Shown here piece after piece: positions 31,476 through 40,344 of a stretch of DNA of 64,000 bases. The notes under the pieces are model-generated. The model did not search any database and was not told the origin of the DNA. It was given only the letters and a program-made list of their open reading frames with translations. Numbering within the stretch: the first letter of the stretch is position 1; every line of letters starts with the position of its first letter. Source of the stretch: Arthrobacter sp. ov118 (GTDB taxonomy: Bacteria > Actinomycetota > Actinomycetes > Actinomycetales > Micrococcaceae); NCBI RefSeq assembly GCF_900116495.1, contig NZ_FPAY01000001.1, positions 1,114,668 through 1,178,667 of the forward strand, given 5' to 3'. Made by a program: the position numbers and the translations under genes.

Positions 31476-32999
31476 TCAGTCTTGGAAATACTCGATCTTC
31501 GCGCCGATGGTGTTGAGCCGCTCGGCCAGGTCCTCGTAGCCGCGCTCGATGACGTAGATGTTCCGCAGTTCCGAGACGCCGCGTGCGGCGAGCATGGCCA
31601 GCAGCAGGCAGGCGGCCGGGCGGAGGGCCGGCGGGCAGCCCACCTCGGCGGCACGCCACCTGGTGGGCCCGTTGACGTAGATCCGGTGCGGATCGAGCAA
31701 CTGCACCTGGGCGCCCAGCTTGTTCAGCTCGGTCAGGTAGATGGCACGGTTCTCGTAGACCCAGTCGTGGATCATCGTCTGGCCGGAGGCGTTCGCGGCG
31801 ATCACGGCGAAGAAGGGCAGGTTGTCAATGTTCAGGCCCGGGAACGGCATGGGATGGATCTTGTCCTCCGGGGCCCGCAGTTCCGAAGGCTTGGTGGTGA
31901 CATCCACCAGGCGCGTGCGTCCGTTGCGGGCAAAGTATTCGCCTGAGATCTCGAGCTGCTGGCCCATCTGCTCCAGAGTCGCGAGCTCAATTTCCATGAA
32001 CTCGATCGGGACACGCCGAATGGTGACTTCCGAGTTCGTCACGATGCCGGCGGTGATCAGGCTCATGGCCTCGATGGGGTCCTCGGACGGGAAGTATTCG
32101 ATGTCGACGTCGATGGACGGGCGTCCGGTGATTTTCAGCGTGGTGGTGCCCACGCCGTCGATCTCCACCCCGAGCATCTGCAGGTAGAAGCAAAGGTCCT
32201 GCACCATGTAATTGGGGCTGGCATTGCGGATGATGGTGGTGCCGGGACGGTGCGCGGCGGCCATGATGGCGTTCTCGGTGACGGTGTCACCGCGTTCGCT
32301 GAGCACGAAGGAGCGGTCGTCGCTGTCCGACGGCGGGGCCTGGACCGAATAGAACCCGGACTTCGCTTCCACGCTGAGGCCGAACTGGCGCAGCGCCTGC
32401 ATGTGCGGCTGCACGGTGCGGGTGCCGAGGTCGCAGCCGCCGGCGTAGGGCAGCCGGTAGACGTCGGCCTCGTCCAGCAGCGGTCCCAGGAGCATGATCA
32501 CGCTGCGGGTCCGACGGGCGGCCTCCACGTCCATGGAGGCGAGGTCCAGGACCGCGGGACGGCGGATCTGCAGGTCGTTCGCGTTGAGCCACGTGCATTC
32601 GACGCCGATGCTGGTCAGCACCTCCACGATCCGGTTGACTTCCTCAATCCGGGCCAGCCGGCGCAGGGTGGTGGTGCCGCGGTTGATGAGGCTGGCGCAC
32701 AGCAGGGCGACGCCGGCGTTCTTGCTGCTGTTGACGTCCACAGCACCGGAGAGTGTGCGGCCGCCTTCGACCCGGAGGTGGGTCATCTGGGGCCGGCCCA
32801 CGTTGACGATGCTGTGCCCGACGATCGCCTCCAGCCGCTGGATCATCTTCAGGCTCAGGTTCTGCTTGCCCTGTTCCATCCGGGCAATGGCGCTCTGGCT
32901 GGTGCCGAGTTCGGCGGCGAGTTGTCCCTGGGTCCAGCCCTTGTCCGCGCGGGCTTGGCGGAGCAGGACGCCTACGTGTTCAGCAGTTGGTTGAGTCAT
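31476..32999 (-). CDS. MurA-like UDP-GlcNAc 1-carboxyvinyltransferase with N-terminal XRE helix-turn-helix
   Basis: A 507-residue fusion. Residues 7-62 are an XRE-type HTH (LLRQARADKGWTQGQLAAEL, SQSAIARMEQGK). Residues about 72-507 are an EPSP-synthase-fold enzyme of the MurA type: K93-N94 in SSKNAGVALL, the catalytic cysteine C189 in GGCDLGTRTV (E. coli Cys115 loop) and IYVIERGYEDLAERL near the end. MurA transfers enolpyruvate to UDP-N-acetylglucosamine for peptidoglycan; here it would do so while able to bind DNA, or it may be a sensor-regulator using the enzyme fold. The genome's housekeeping murA is probably elsewhere. No in-frame start near residue 70 was examined as better; the whole frame is open. 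Confidence 0.88.
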   Translation of the reverse strand: MTQPTAEHVGVLLRQARADKGWTQGQLAAELGTSQSAIARMEQGKQNLSLKMIQRLEAIVGHSIVNVGRPQMTHLRVEGGRTLSGAVDVNSSKNAGVALLCASLINRGTTTLRRLARIEEVNRIVEVLTSIGVECTWLNANDLQIRRPAVLDLASMDVEAARRTRSVIMLLGPLLDEADVYRLPYAGGCDLGTRTVQPHMQALRQFGLSVEAKSGFYSVQAPPSDSDDRSFVLSERGDTVTENAIMAAAHRPGTTIIRNASPNYMVQDLCFYLQMLGVEIDGVGTTTLKITGRPSIDVDIEYFPSEDPIEAMSLITAGIVTNSEVTIRRVPIEFMEIELATLEQMGQQLEISGEYFARNGRTRLVDVTTKPSELRAPEDKIHPMPFPGLNIDNLPFFAVIAANASGQTMIHDWVYENRAIYLTELNKLGAQVQLLDPHRIYVNGPTRWRAAEVGCPPALRPAACLLLAMLAARGVSELRNIYVIERGYEDLAERLNTIGAKIEYFQD

Positions 33000-33105
33000 G
33001 CCACGAAAATATCATCCATGATCTACATACAACTGCCATTCCGGCCGAAATGGCGTCAATGTCACACAAGCGCCCGATCAAATATCCGCACCATGCGATA
33101 ACCGA

Positions 33106-33909
33106 CTACTGGTGGTTGAGGAAGACGAGATTCCAGGTCCCCGTGCTGACGGCCGCGGCGACGGCGGCCGCCGCGATGCTTACGCCCACCAGCAGCACCC
33201 AGGCGTCCAGGCCGCTGAACGTGGACGGCCTGGCCCAGGTCCGGGCGGCGCCGCCGAAACCGCGGGCCTCCATAGTCACCGCGAGCCGGGAAGCGCTCCG
33301 GATCGCTTGCACCAGCAAGCCGAAGCTTTGGCCCAGGGTGGCGCGGACGCGCTGGTACGGGTTGCCGCTCGAGCCCACGCCCCGGGCCCGCCGGGCCATG
33401 CCGATGGTCTGCCATTGCTCGGCCATGATCCCGACGAGCCGCATGGCGGCCAAGGTGCCCAGGACGAACCGCTGCGGCAGTTTCGCTTTCTGGGCCAGGG
33501 CGTCGGCGAGGTCCGTGGGATCGGTGCAGCTCATCAGCAGCACCGCGGGCAGTGCGATCGCGAGCCCGCGGAGCATGAAGCCTACCCCGAGCTGCAGGGA
33601 TCCGGCGCTGATGGACCAGATGCCGGCGTCGAACAGGACGGCTCCCGCGTCCGGCGCGAGGATGGCGGTGCTCCAGCCGCCCAGCGCCGCCGCGAGGATC
33701 AACGGCCAGCCGCGCTGCCACAGCAACGCCACGGTCAGGCCGGCCAGGGGCAGGAGCAGGAGTTCGCAGGCCAGCGCCACCGACGCTGAGACCCAGTCGA
33801 TGGACAGCGCCAGCACCAGGGTGATCAGCATGACCGCGGTGAACTTGGCGAGCGGGTTGGCGCGGGTCAGCAGTGCGTGGTTGCCGCGCAGGCTCAGTGC
33901 CTCTCTCAT
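33106..33909 (-). CDS. ykoC: ECF transporter transmembrane component T (YkoC type)
   Basis: A 267-residue CbiQ/EcfT protein with about five membrane segments. The cytoplasmic coupling motifs are visible as MARRARGVGSSG and MEARGFGGAAR (A-R-G / A-x-G pairs that contact the ATPases). It overlaps the ATPase gene by ATGA and is the last gene of the ykoE-ykoD-ykoC unit under a TPP riboswitch, so it belongs to a thiamine-precursor (hydroxymethylpyrimidine) uptake system. ATG 33909 begins the conserved part; the longer open frame upstream is the shadow of the ATPase gene. Confidence 0.9.
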   Translation of the reverse strand: MREALSLRGNHALLTRANPLAKFTAVMLITLVLALSIDWVSASVALACELLLLPLAGLTVALLWQRGWPLILAAALGGWSTAILAPDAGAVLFDAGIWSISAGSLQLGVGFMLRGLAIALPAVLLMSCTDPTDLADALAQKAKLPQRFVLGTLAAMRLVGIMAEQWQTIGMARRARGVGSSGNPYQRVRATLGQSFGLLVQAIRSASRLAVTMEARGFGGAARTWARPSTFSGLDAWVLLVGVSIAAAAVAAAVSTGTWNLVFLNHQ

Positions 33910-35522
33910 GACGCGGCCGCCTCGGGCAGCCCGCGGTCCGTGACCGCTGGTGTTCCGGCGGCTGCATCCCCGGCGCGGAGGCGCAGCTCCGTGCCGCCAA
34001 GGACGGCGCTGAATTCGGCGTCGTGCGTCACGGATACGACGGCGGTGCCGGCGTCGAGGAGTTCGGAGAGGAAGGAGGCGAGTTCGGCCCAGGTGTTGGC
34101 GTCCTGGCCGAACGTGGGCTCGTCCAAGACCAGCACCTGCGGGTGCGCCGCCAGCACGGTGGCCACCGAGAGGCGCCGTTTCTCGCCGCCGGAGAGCGTG
34201 TAGGGGTTGGCCTCCACGAGCTCCGTCAGCCGCAGCCGCTCCAGCAGCTCGTCCACGCGCTCTTCGCCGTAGCCGAGGTGGCGGGGGCCGAACAGGAGCT
34301 CGTCGAGGACCCGTCCGGTGACGAACTGGTGCTCGGGTTCCTGGAACACGGTACCGATCCTGGAGATCAGCTGCTGGGCTTTCCACCGGTACGGATCCGC
34401 TCCGGTGCCATCGCTTACGCGGCCAATCAGTTCCGCCGCGGCGGACACCGTCCCGGCGACGGGGGGCAGCAGACCTGCCAGCGTCAGCGCAAGGGTCGAT
34501 TTTCCCGAGCCGTTCTGCCCCGTGATGGTCAGGGCCTCGCCGGCTCGGATCCGGGCTTGGATCCCGGACTGCACGGGACGGGGCGGGATCTTGCGGAAGC
34601 GCTCGCGCAACCCGGCCCGGCGCGGCCGCTCACGGGAGACGGCGAGGCCGTCCGCCGCGAGCAGCAGCTGCCCGGCGGCCCCAACGGGCGCAGTCCGGGG
34701 CCGGGTCTGCGGAACGTAGCCGGGGACCCAGACTCCGGCGCGAATGAGCATGTCCCGCGCCTCCGCCAGGACCTGGTCCGGCGGCCCGTCGATCAGCACC
34801 GCGGATTCCGTGGCGGAGCCGGGCTGCAGCACCACGATCCGGTCCACGAGGTCTTTCCAGACCGCCACCCGGTGCTCCACCACCACCAGGGTGGCCCCGG
34901 TCTTGTCCAGGCAACGGCCGACGGCGTCGCGGACCTCCAGGACGCCGTCGGGGTCGAGATTGGCCGTCGGCTCGTCGAGCAGCAGCAGCCCCGGCCGCAT
35001 CGCCAGGATCCCGGCCAGGGCCAGCCGCTGCTTTTGCCCGCCGGAGAGGGCCGACGTCGGGTGGTCCAGCGGCAGACTGCCCAGCCCGACGTCGTCGAGC
35101 GCCTCACGCACGCGCGGCCAGATCTCGGCGGCCGGGACGCAGAGGTTTTCCGCGCCGAAGGCGACGTCGTCGCCGAGGCGGGACAGCACCACCTGGGTTT
35201 CCGGGTCCTGCTGGACGAGCCCGGCGCGGCCGCGCTGCGACCGCGGCGGGGCGCCGTCGATCAGCAGGCTTCCGGTCTCGTCAGAGTCTTCGGCGTCGCC
35301 GCCCGCTCCCGGGGCACCGGCCGCGCTGTCCCCCAGCACGCCCGCCAGGGCGTGGAGGAGCGTCGATTTGCCGGCGCCGGAGGGACCGAGCAGGAGCACC
35401 CGCTCCCCCGGCCGGATGTCCAGGTCCAGGCCGCGGACCGCGGGCCGGGACCTTCCGGCGTGCCGCCAGCCCCAGCCGCGGGCCGAGACGGCGGCGGGCC
35501 TAACGCCGGTTATAGATGTCAT
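33906..35522 (-). CDS. ykoD: ECF transporter ATPase with two ABC domains (YkoD type)
   Basis: A 538-residue protein carrying two ATPase domains in tandem. Domain 1 (residues about 10-250): Walker A LLGPSGAGKSTLLHAL, signature LSGGQKQRLALAGIL, Walker B LLLLDEPTANLD. Domain 2 (about 290-530): Walker A ITGQNGSGKSTLALTL, signature LSGGEKRRLSVATVL, Walker B VLVLDEPTFGQD. Both appear complete. The fused form fits YkoD of the HMP/thiamine transporter. It is coupled to ykoC and follows ykoE by 40 bases. Confidence 0.93.
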   Translation of the reverse strand: MTSITGVRPAAVSARGWGWRHAGRSRPAVRGLDLDIRPGERVLLLGPSGAGKSTLLHALAGVLGDSAAGAPGAGGDAEDSDETGSLLIDGAPPRSQRGRAGLVQQDPETQVVLSRLGDDVAFGAENLCVPAAEIWPRVREALDDVGLGSLPLDHPTSALSGGQKQRLALAGILAMRPGLLLLDEPTANLDPDGVLEVRDAVGRCLDKTGATLVVVEHRVAVWKDLVDRIVVLQPGSATESAVLIDGPPDQVLAEARDMLIRAGVWVPGYVPQTRPRTAPVGAAGQLLLAADGLAVSRERPRRAGLRERFRKIPPRPVQSGIQARIRAGEALTITGQNGSGKSTLALTLAGLLPPVAGTVSAAAELIGRVSDGTGADPYRWKAQQLISRIGTVFQEPEHQFVTGRVLDELLFGPRHLGYGEERVDELLERLRLTELVEANPYTLSGGEKRRLSVATVLAAHPQVLVLDEPTFGQDANTWAELASFLSELLDAGTAVVSVTHDAEFSAVLGGTELRLRAGDAAAGTPAVTDRGLPEAAAS

Positions 35523-35562
35523 GAGTCGTCTGCAGATTCCGGGAGAGGGTTCAGTGAAGGGT

Positions 35563-36210
35563 TCAGGAGAAGACGGGCTCCGTGGCGGCCTTGCGGGAGG
35601 CGAAGGAACCCAGCACGCCAGTTTTGGCCAGCCCACGGGTGGCGAGCCAGGACAGTCCGCCGGCAATCACTGCGCCGGAGATGGTGGTGAAGATGATGTA
35701 GGCGAGCTTGTCCCCGGCTTCGTAAGCGATGTTCCAGCCCCACGGCAGGAAGGAGTCGTTCAGGCCGCAGAAGAGGCCCGCGCCGGCCCCGGCCAGCAGG
35801 GACACCGGCAGGTTGAATTTCTTGTAGAGGAACGCCGCGAAGACCAGTTCCGCGCCGAGGCCCTGCAGGACACCGGAGATCAGCACCGTGGTGCCGTACT
35901 GCGAGCCCATGATCAGCTCGCCCGTGGCCGCCACTGATTCGCAGAAGAGCGCCGCTCCGGGTTTGCGGATGATGAGCATGCCCAGCACCGCCGGGATCAT
36001 CCATCCGCCGGCGTAGAGGCCGGTCAGCGGCGGGTAGAGCGCGTTGACCGGAGTCGAAATCAGGTTGGCGCCTTGGGACCAGGCCCAGAAGATGACGCCG
36101 CCGGCCACGGCGATCAAGGCGGCCACCACAATGTCCACCACGCGCCAGCTGTAAGTGCGGGGCGCGGATGAGCGGCTGGGGGAATCATGCTGTGCTGAAA
36201 TATCTGTCAT
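35563..36210 (-). CDS. ykoE: ECF transporter substrate-binding component, YkoE family
   Basis: A 215-residue membrane protein with about five hydrophobic segments after a Ser/Thr-rich N-terminus. WRVVDIVVAALIAVAGGVIFW and LNDSFLPWGWNIAYEAG match the YkoE/HMP-thiamine permease family. It is the substrate-recognising S component. GGAGGACGAC precedes ATG 36210. A TPP riboswitch sits between it and the upstream gene, which fixes the pathway: uptake of hydroxymethylpyrimidine or thiamine itself. Confidence 0.92.
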   Translation of the reverse strand: MTDISAQHDSPSRSSAPRTYSWRVVDIVVAALIAVAGGVIFWAWSQGANLISTPVNALYPPLTGLYAGGWMIPAVLGMLIIRKPGAALFCESVAATGELIMGSQYGTTVLISGVLQGLGAELVFAAFLYKKFNLPVSLLAGAGAGLFCGLNDSFLPWGWNIAYEAGDKLAYIIFTTISGAVIAGGLSWLATRGLAKTGVLGSFASRKAATEPVFS

Positions 36211-36282
36211 GTCGTCCTCCTGAGGAACAGGAGGGGAGGATGCTCCGGCCGGTCTCGGCTTTCGCCGCCCTCCGCGCACCCT

Positions 36283-36372
36283 GAGAACTCGACTCCCTTG
36301 CGCCGGTACTAACCGGATCAGGTTCGAGGGTCTGCGGCTGTCCGCACTCTCAGCGCCCACCAGTGGTGTCCC
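36283..36372 (-). promoter_or_regulatory. TPP riboswitch (THI element)
   Basis: On the - strand the sequence reads GCTGAGAGTGCGG, then CCTCGAACCTGATCCGGTT, then AGTACCGGCGCAAGGGAG: the CUGAGA and CCUGAUC...GUUAGUACCGGCG...GGG blocks that define the THI box. It lies 73-162 bases before the ykoE start. Binding of thiamine pyrophosphate should shut off the transporter. The exact ends of the P1 stem are approximate. The remainder of the gap up to 36604 contains no gene I can name. Confidence 0.95.
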
Positions 36373-36604
36373 CGGATTTTTCCGGCGACGCCCGACGGCG
36401 GCGCTCCCCTGTCGTAATTATTTCGCCCTTGTGGGCTGGCTCAGTTTACACCCGAACGGCCGGGATTTCAGCGGTGCACCGTGTCACAAGCCGGGCCGCA
36501 GCCGGACGCCCGCCGGCCGGGAACGCCCCACTTGGTAGAGTCATCGTGCCGGACACCCGGACCCGCCAGAGGCGGCCTCGTTCCCACCGGAAAGCTGGAT
36601 CATT

Positions 36605-37159
36605 TTGACACACACACCAGCCGCATCAGGTCCCTCCGGGGACTACGACCCCGATTCGAGCGAGCCGCAGCCACCGGGCTCCCTGGCGGCGCTCATCGGC
36701 CGGGTGCTGGCCGAAATCGACGCGCTTCAGTTCGCCTCGTTCAGCAAGGACACCGCCCTGGACCTCGGGCTCCTCCTTGTCGAACTGGGCCGGCAACGCT
36801 CGCTGCCCATCGCCATCGACATCACCAAGGGCGAGCAGGTGCTCTTCCACGCGGCACTGGACGGCGCCACACCGGACAACGAGCGCTGGATCAACGCCAA
36901 GAAGCGCACCGCCCAGCGGTACGAGGTCCCGTCCCTGCTGGTGGGGCTCCGTGCCCGCGCTGCCGGCGGCCTGATTGAGGACAATGCCTGGTTCGATCAG
37001 ATGGAATTCGCCGCCCACGGCGGAGCGTTCCCCATCTATGTGCGCGGCACGGGGGCCGTCGCCGTCGTGACCGTCTCCGGGCTGCCCCAAAAGGCGGACC
37101 ACGAACTGGTCGTGGAGGCCCTCCGGCTCGTCCTTGCCCCGGAAAGCACCACCCCGTAA
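36605..37159 (+). CDS. HbpS/GlcG-like heme-degrading domain protein (UPF0303)
   Basis: A 184-residue protein of the UPF0303/HbpS-like alpha/beta family. The core LGLLLVELGRQRSLPIAIDI, EQVLFHAALDGATPDNERW and FAAHGGAFPIYVRGTGAVAV is characteristic. Family members bind or degrade heme or act as accessory factors, and many are of unknown function. TTG 36605 is used with GGAAAG at a longer than usual distance; the residues 1-25 are poorly ordered-looking, so the true start may be later. It stands alone before a hairpin at 37169. Confidence 0.8.
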   Translation: MTHTPAASGPSGDYDPDSSEPQPPGSLAALIGRVLAEIDALQFASFSKDTALDLGLLLVELGRQRSLPIAIDITKGEQVLFHAALDGATPDNERWINAKKRTAQRYEVPSLLVGLRARAAGGLIEDNAWFDQMEFAAHGGAFPIYVRGTGAVAVVTVSGLPQKADHELVVEALRLVLAPESTTP

Positions 37160-37168
37160 CTGTGGCCG

Positions 37169-37192
37169 GGACGTCCGGGCACCCGGGCGTCC
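37169..37192 (+). terminator. Hairpin after the HbpS-like gene
   Basis: GGACG (37169-37173) pairs with CGTCC (37188-37192) and CCGGG (37175-37179) with CCCGG (37182-37186), giving a 10-bp interrupted stem 10 bases after the stop. There is no U run. Confidence 0.55.
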
Positions 37193-37280
37193 ACGTTCCG
37201 CTCCGGCAATGCACTGGTCCCGCCCTCAGGCCAGCTAGGCTAGGGGAAGCCCAGTCCCGCGCCCCCAAGGAGACCGAAGA

Positions 37281-37541
37281 ATGAACTTGCTCATCAAGCT
37301 GCTCGGCACCGGCGTCAGCCTCGCGGCCGGCTTCGCCGGCACCAAGCTGGTGGACGCCCTCTGGGAAAAATCTACGGGCAGCAAGCCGCCCAAGGGCGAC
37401 GACGACGTTCCCACCACGCTGCGCACGGCCCTGACGTTCGCCTTGATCTCGGCCTCTGTCAGCGCCATCATCCAGGTGCTCGCCAACCGCGGCACGCAGC
37501 GCGCCATCACCCGCTTCGCCAAGACCCAGGACATCGTCTAG
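37281..37541 (+). CDS. DUF4235 membrane protein
   Basis: An 86-residue protein with two hydrophobic segments: KLLGTGVSLAAGFAGTKLVDALW at the start and LRTALTFALISASVSAIIQVLA in the second half, separated by a charged KPPKGDDD loop. This is the DUF4235 pattern, common in actinobacteria, of unknown function. AAGGAG precedes ATG 37281. Its stop overlaps the stop of the convergent mnhG gene by three bases. Confidence 0.9.
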   Translation: MNLLIKLLGTGVSLAAGFAGTKLVDALWEKSTGSKPPKGDDDVPTTLRTALTFALISASVSAIIQVLANRGTQRAITRFAKTQDIV

Positions 37542-37924
37542 GCGGATCTCCCGTCTTCGTCCGGACCGCGCTTGGCTGCCGCCTGCTGGACGACGGCCTC
37601 GAGCTCGTCGGAGCTCAGCAGCTCCGGGTGCAGGTGTTTGGTCCGGTAGCCCGCGCGTCCCACCATGTGAGCCGACACGGGGACAGTGAGCAGCTGGAAG
37701 AGCCAGGCCAACACCAGGACGGGCCACACCCACCAAGTGCGCAGCTGCAGGCCCACGGCGGCCAGCAGCAGGAACAAGCCAAGGACCTGGGGCTTGGTGG
37801 CGGCGTGCATCCTGCTCATGAGGTCCGGGAACCGCAGCAGCCCGAGCGCGGCGCCGAGGGACATCAGCGCTCCGGTCACCATGAACACCGCGGAAACCGC
37901 GTCGATCATTGTGTCAGGATTCAC
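37538..37924 (-). CDS. mnhG: Mrp/Mnh antiporter subunit G
   Basis: A 128-residue protein with three hydrophobic segments (VSAVFMVTGALMSLGAALGLL, LGLFLLLAAVGLQL, VWPVLVLAWLFQLLTVPVSA) and the LRFPDLMSRMHAATKPQ loop of MnhG/PhaG. It is the last of six Mrp genes read leftwards. GTG 37924 lies inside the mnhF gene, overlapping by 11 bases; ATG 37909 is an alternative. The C-terminal tail is acidic and charged. Part of a Na+(Li+, K+)/H+ antiporter complex in the membrane. Confidence 0.92.
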   Translation of the reverse strand: MNPDTMIDAVSAVFMVTGALMSLGAALGLLRFPDLMSRMHAATKPQVLGLFLLLAAVGLQLRTWWVWPVLVLAWLFQLLTVPVSAHMVGRAGYRTKHLHPELLSSDELEAVVQQAAAKRGPDEDGRSA

Positions 37925-38192
37925 GGGGATTCTCCCTCCGGTCGGCCACGAAGCGGGCCACGGTGACTGAACCGACGAAGCCGATAAGGGACATCGCCAC
38001 CACCAGCATCAGGTTGTTCAGGTGCCGGTTGACGGCCATGTCGACGCACAAGGCCGCCCCGAAGATCGCCAGCAGCACGTCCGCGGCCAGTACCCGGTCG
38101 AGCAGTGAGGGGCCTCGCGCGATCCGGACTATCGCCCCCGCGGCGGCCAGGGAAAGGACGACGGCGGTCACCGCCAGGACTATCTGCATCAC
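37914..38192 (-). CDS. mnhF: Mrp/Mnh antiporter subunit F
   Basis: A 92-residue protein with three membrane segments and the MnhF/MrpF signature RIARGPSLLDRVLAADVLLA. It overlaps mnhE by ATGA at its start and mnhG at its end. It is a small structural subunit of the antiporter. Length equals the family norm. Confidence 0.93.
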   Translation of the reverse strand: MMQIVLAVTAVVLSLAAAGAIVRIARGPSLLDRVLAADVLLAIFGAALCVDMAVNRHLNNLMLVVAMSLIGFVGSVTVARFVADRRENPRES

Positions 38193-38734
38193 GCGGCGAC
38201 CTCCTGTGTGAGCGCGGAAAGTTCCTCTTTGGTTCCCATGATCCTGATCAGACCGGCTTCGGTGTCCCGGACCTCCTTGCGCAGCTTGGCCGCGTCCTGG
38301 ACGTTGCGGACGTTGATGGCGTGGATGTACAGCGTGGAGGTGGACCTGTCCACCTCCACCACGAGGGACCCGGGAATCAGCGAGATCACATGCCCGGTGG
38401 CCGTCACGAGCAGATCGGAATGGCTCCGCAGCGGCACAGCGACTATTGCGCTGATGACGTTCGGCCCCCGGGCCAGGGCAAGGTAGAGGACCTGGAAGCT
38501 CGCCACGGCGACTTTTCCGATGAAGCCCAGGGCGAAGGGGACGGCGCGGAGTACGTTGAAGCGGCCGCCAAGTTCCACCGGGGGCAGATACAAGACGCGC
38601 GCCACGAGCACGGCGATCAGGGCACCGAAGAGGAGATTACCCGGGCTGAAGTCCTGCCACAGGGCGCCCCAGACAAACACGAGCCACACCAGCAGCGGCA
38701 GCTCCTGCCGCAGGGAGATCCTTTTTCGGCTCAT
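38189..38734 (-). CDS. mnhE: Mrp/Mnh antiporter subunit E
   Basis: A 181-residue MnhE protein: two or three N-terminal membrane segments (LPLLVWLVFVWGALW, NLLFGALIAVLVARVLY) followed by a soluble domain with the family segments GHVISLIPGSLVVEVDRSTS and TLYIHAINV. It overlaps mnhD and mnhF by ATGA on both sides. The long open frame running upstream is a shadow of mnhD. Confidence 0.93.
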   Translation of the reverse strand: MSRKRISLRQELPLLVWLVFVWGALWQDFSPGNLLFGALIAVLVARVLYLPPVELGGRFNVLRAVPFALGFIGKVAVASFQVLYLALARGPNVISAIVAVPLRSHSDLLVTATGHVISLIPGSLVVEVDRSTSTLYIHAINVRNVQDAAKLRKEVRDTEAGLIRIMGTKEELSALTQEVAA

Positions 38735-40344
38735 TTCCCGCCTCCCTCCTGCCCCGGCAGCGCCGCGGGCGGCACAGGAGCGTTTTCGCCCAGCACGGCT
38801 TGGATGTACGGGGACCTGTCCAGCATCTGCTGCGCGGACTGGTCGGCCACCCTGAAGAACGGCCCGGCGAAAACCGTCAGGGCCACGCCAAAGACCACCA
38901 GGCCCAGCGTGGAACCCACCATGGTGCGCGGCAGCAGGGTCACGTTTGTCCTGCCGGCCCGGTCTCCGGTGGCGGAGTCCTCCGGAGCCGCCAGGAGTAC
39001 GGGATCCGGGTGTTCGGCGTCGCTCGGCTTGCGCCAGAACGCCCTGTTCCAGACCCGGGCGACCGCAAGCAGGGTCAGCAGGCTGGTCAGCACGCCGCCA
39101 ACCACCAGGGCATAGGCCAGCGGCGTGCCGAGCTCGATACCTGCCTGCAGGAGCCCCAGCTTGCCGAGGAATCCGGAGAAGGGCGGGATGCCGGCCAGGT
39201 TCATGGCGGGAATGAAGAACAGCACCGCCAGGACCGGGGACAGCTTGGCCAGCCCTGCCACCCGGTCCATGGACGAACTGCCGCCCCGGCGTTCGATCAG
39301 GCCGGTCACCAGGAACAGGCTGGTCTGGATGGTGATGTGGTGCGCCACGTAAAAGACAGCGGCACCCAGGCCGGCCACCGTGGACATCGCCAGGCCGAAC
39401 ACCATGTAGCCGATGTGGCTGACCAGGGTGAAGGACAAGAGACGTTTGATGTCGCTTTGGGCCAGGGCGCCCAGAATCCCCACCACCATGGTCAGCAGTG
39501 CCGCGACCATCAGCGGGGCGTTGAGCGCATCCCCCGGGAAGAGCAGCGTCTCCGTGCGGACCATCGCGTAGACGCCCACTTTGGTCAGCAGCCCGGCAAA
39601 CACGGCGGTGACGGGGGCGGGCGCGGTGGGATACGAGTCGGGGAGCCAAAAGGACAGCGGGAACACGGCGGCCTTGATGCCGAAGGCGACGAGCAGCATG
39701 ACGTGGAGCAGCGTCCGGGTGCCCTGGTCCAGGTCCCCGAGCTTGATGGCGAGGTCCGCCATGTTGACGGTTCCGGTGGCACCATAGATCATGGCGATCG
39801 CGATCAGGAACAGCACCGAGGACACCACGGACACCACCACATACGTCACACCGGCCCGGATGCGCGGGCCGGTCCCGCCGAGGGTGATGAGGACGTAGCT
39901 GGCGGTCAGCAGGATCTCGAAGCCGACATAGAGGTTGAAGAGGTCTCCGGAAAGGAACGCATTGGACACCCCGGCCACGAGGATCAGGTAGGTCGGGTGG
40001 AAGATCGAGACCGGCGCGTCGCGGTCACCGTCGGCCATGCCCTGTCCCGTGGCGTAGATCAGCACGGCGAGGCTCACGGCCGAGGACACCACGAGCATCA
40101 GCGAGGAAAACTGGTCCACCACCATCACGATTCCCCAAGGCGGCAGCCAGCCGCCGATGTTGACCGCGGCCGTCCCGCCCTCCCAGACGGAAGCCAGCAG
40201 CCAGCATTCCAGCGTCAGGGTCAGGGTCAGCAGGGCGATGCTGACCGCCCGCTGCGCCCGGGTGTAGCGGATCAACAGGAAGGTCAGGGCGGCGCCCAGA
40301 ATGGGGAGTACGACGGCGAGCGGGGCAAAGCTGGCGATGTTCAC
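38731..40344 (-). CDS. mnhD: Mrp/Mnh antiporter subunit D (NuoN/M-like)
   Basis: A 537-residue polytopic protein with about fourteen membrane segments, related to NADH dehydrogenase subunits NuoM/N. The Proton_antipo_M core includes GDLFNLYVGFEILLTASYVL and the lysine-containing GIKAAVFPLSFWLPDSYPTAP, with SDIKRLLSFTLVSHIGYM and GIPPFSGFLGKLGLL further on. It carries proton/cation translocation together with subunit A. The C-terminus is a charged tail. Both ends overlap neighbours by ATGA. Confidence 0.93.
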   Translation of the reverse strand: MNIASFAPLAVVLPILGAALTFLLIRYTRAQRAVSIALLTLTLTLECWLLASVWEGGTAAVNIGGWLPPWGIVMVVDQFSSLMLVVSSAVSLAVLIYATGQGMADGDRDAPVSIFHPTYLILVAGVSNAFLSGDLFNLYVGFEILLTASYVLITLGGTGPRIRAGVTYVVVSVVSSVLFLIAIAMIYGATGTVNMADLAIKLGDLDQGTRTLLHVMLLVAFGIKAAVFPLSFWLPDSYPTAPAPVTAVFAGLLTKVGVYAMVRTETLLFPGDALNAPLMVAALLTMVVGILGALAQSDIKRLLSFTLVSHIGYMVFGLAMSTVAGLGAAVFYVAHHITIQTSLFLVTGLIERRGGSSSMDRVAGLAKLSPVLAVLFFIPAMNLAGIPPFSGFLGKLGLLQAGIELGTPLAYALVVGGVLTSLLTLLAVARVWNRAFWRKPSDAEHPDPVLLAAPEDSATGDRAGRTNVTLLPRTMVGSTLGLVVFGVALTVFAGPFFRVADQSAQQMLDRSPYIQAVLGENAPVPPAALPGQEGGGK

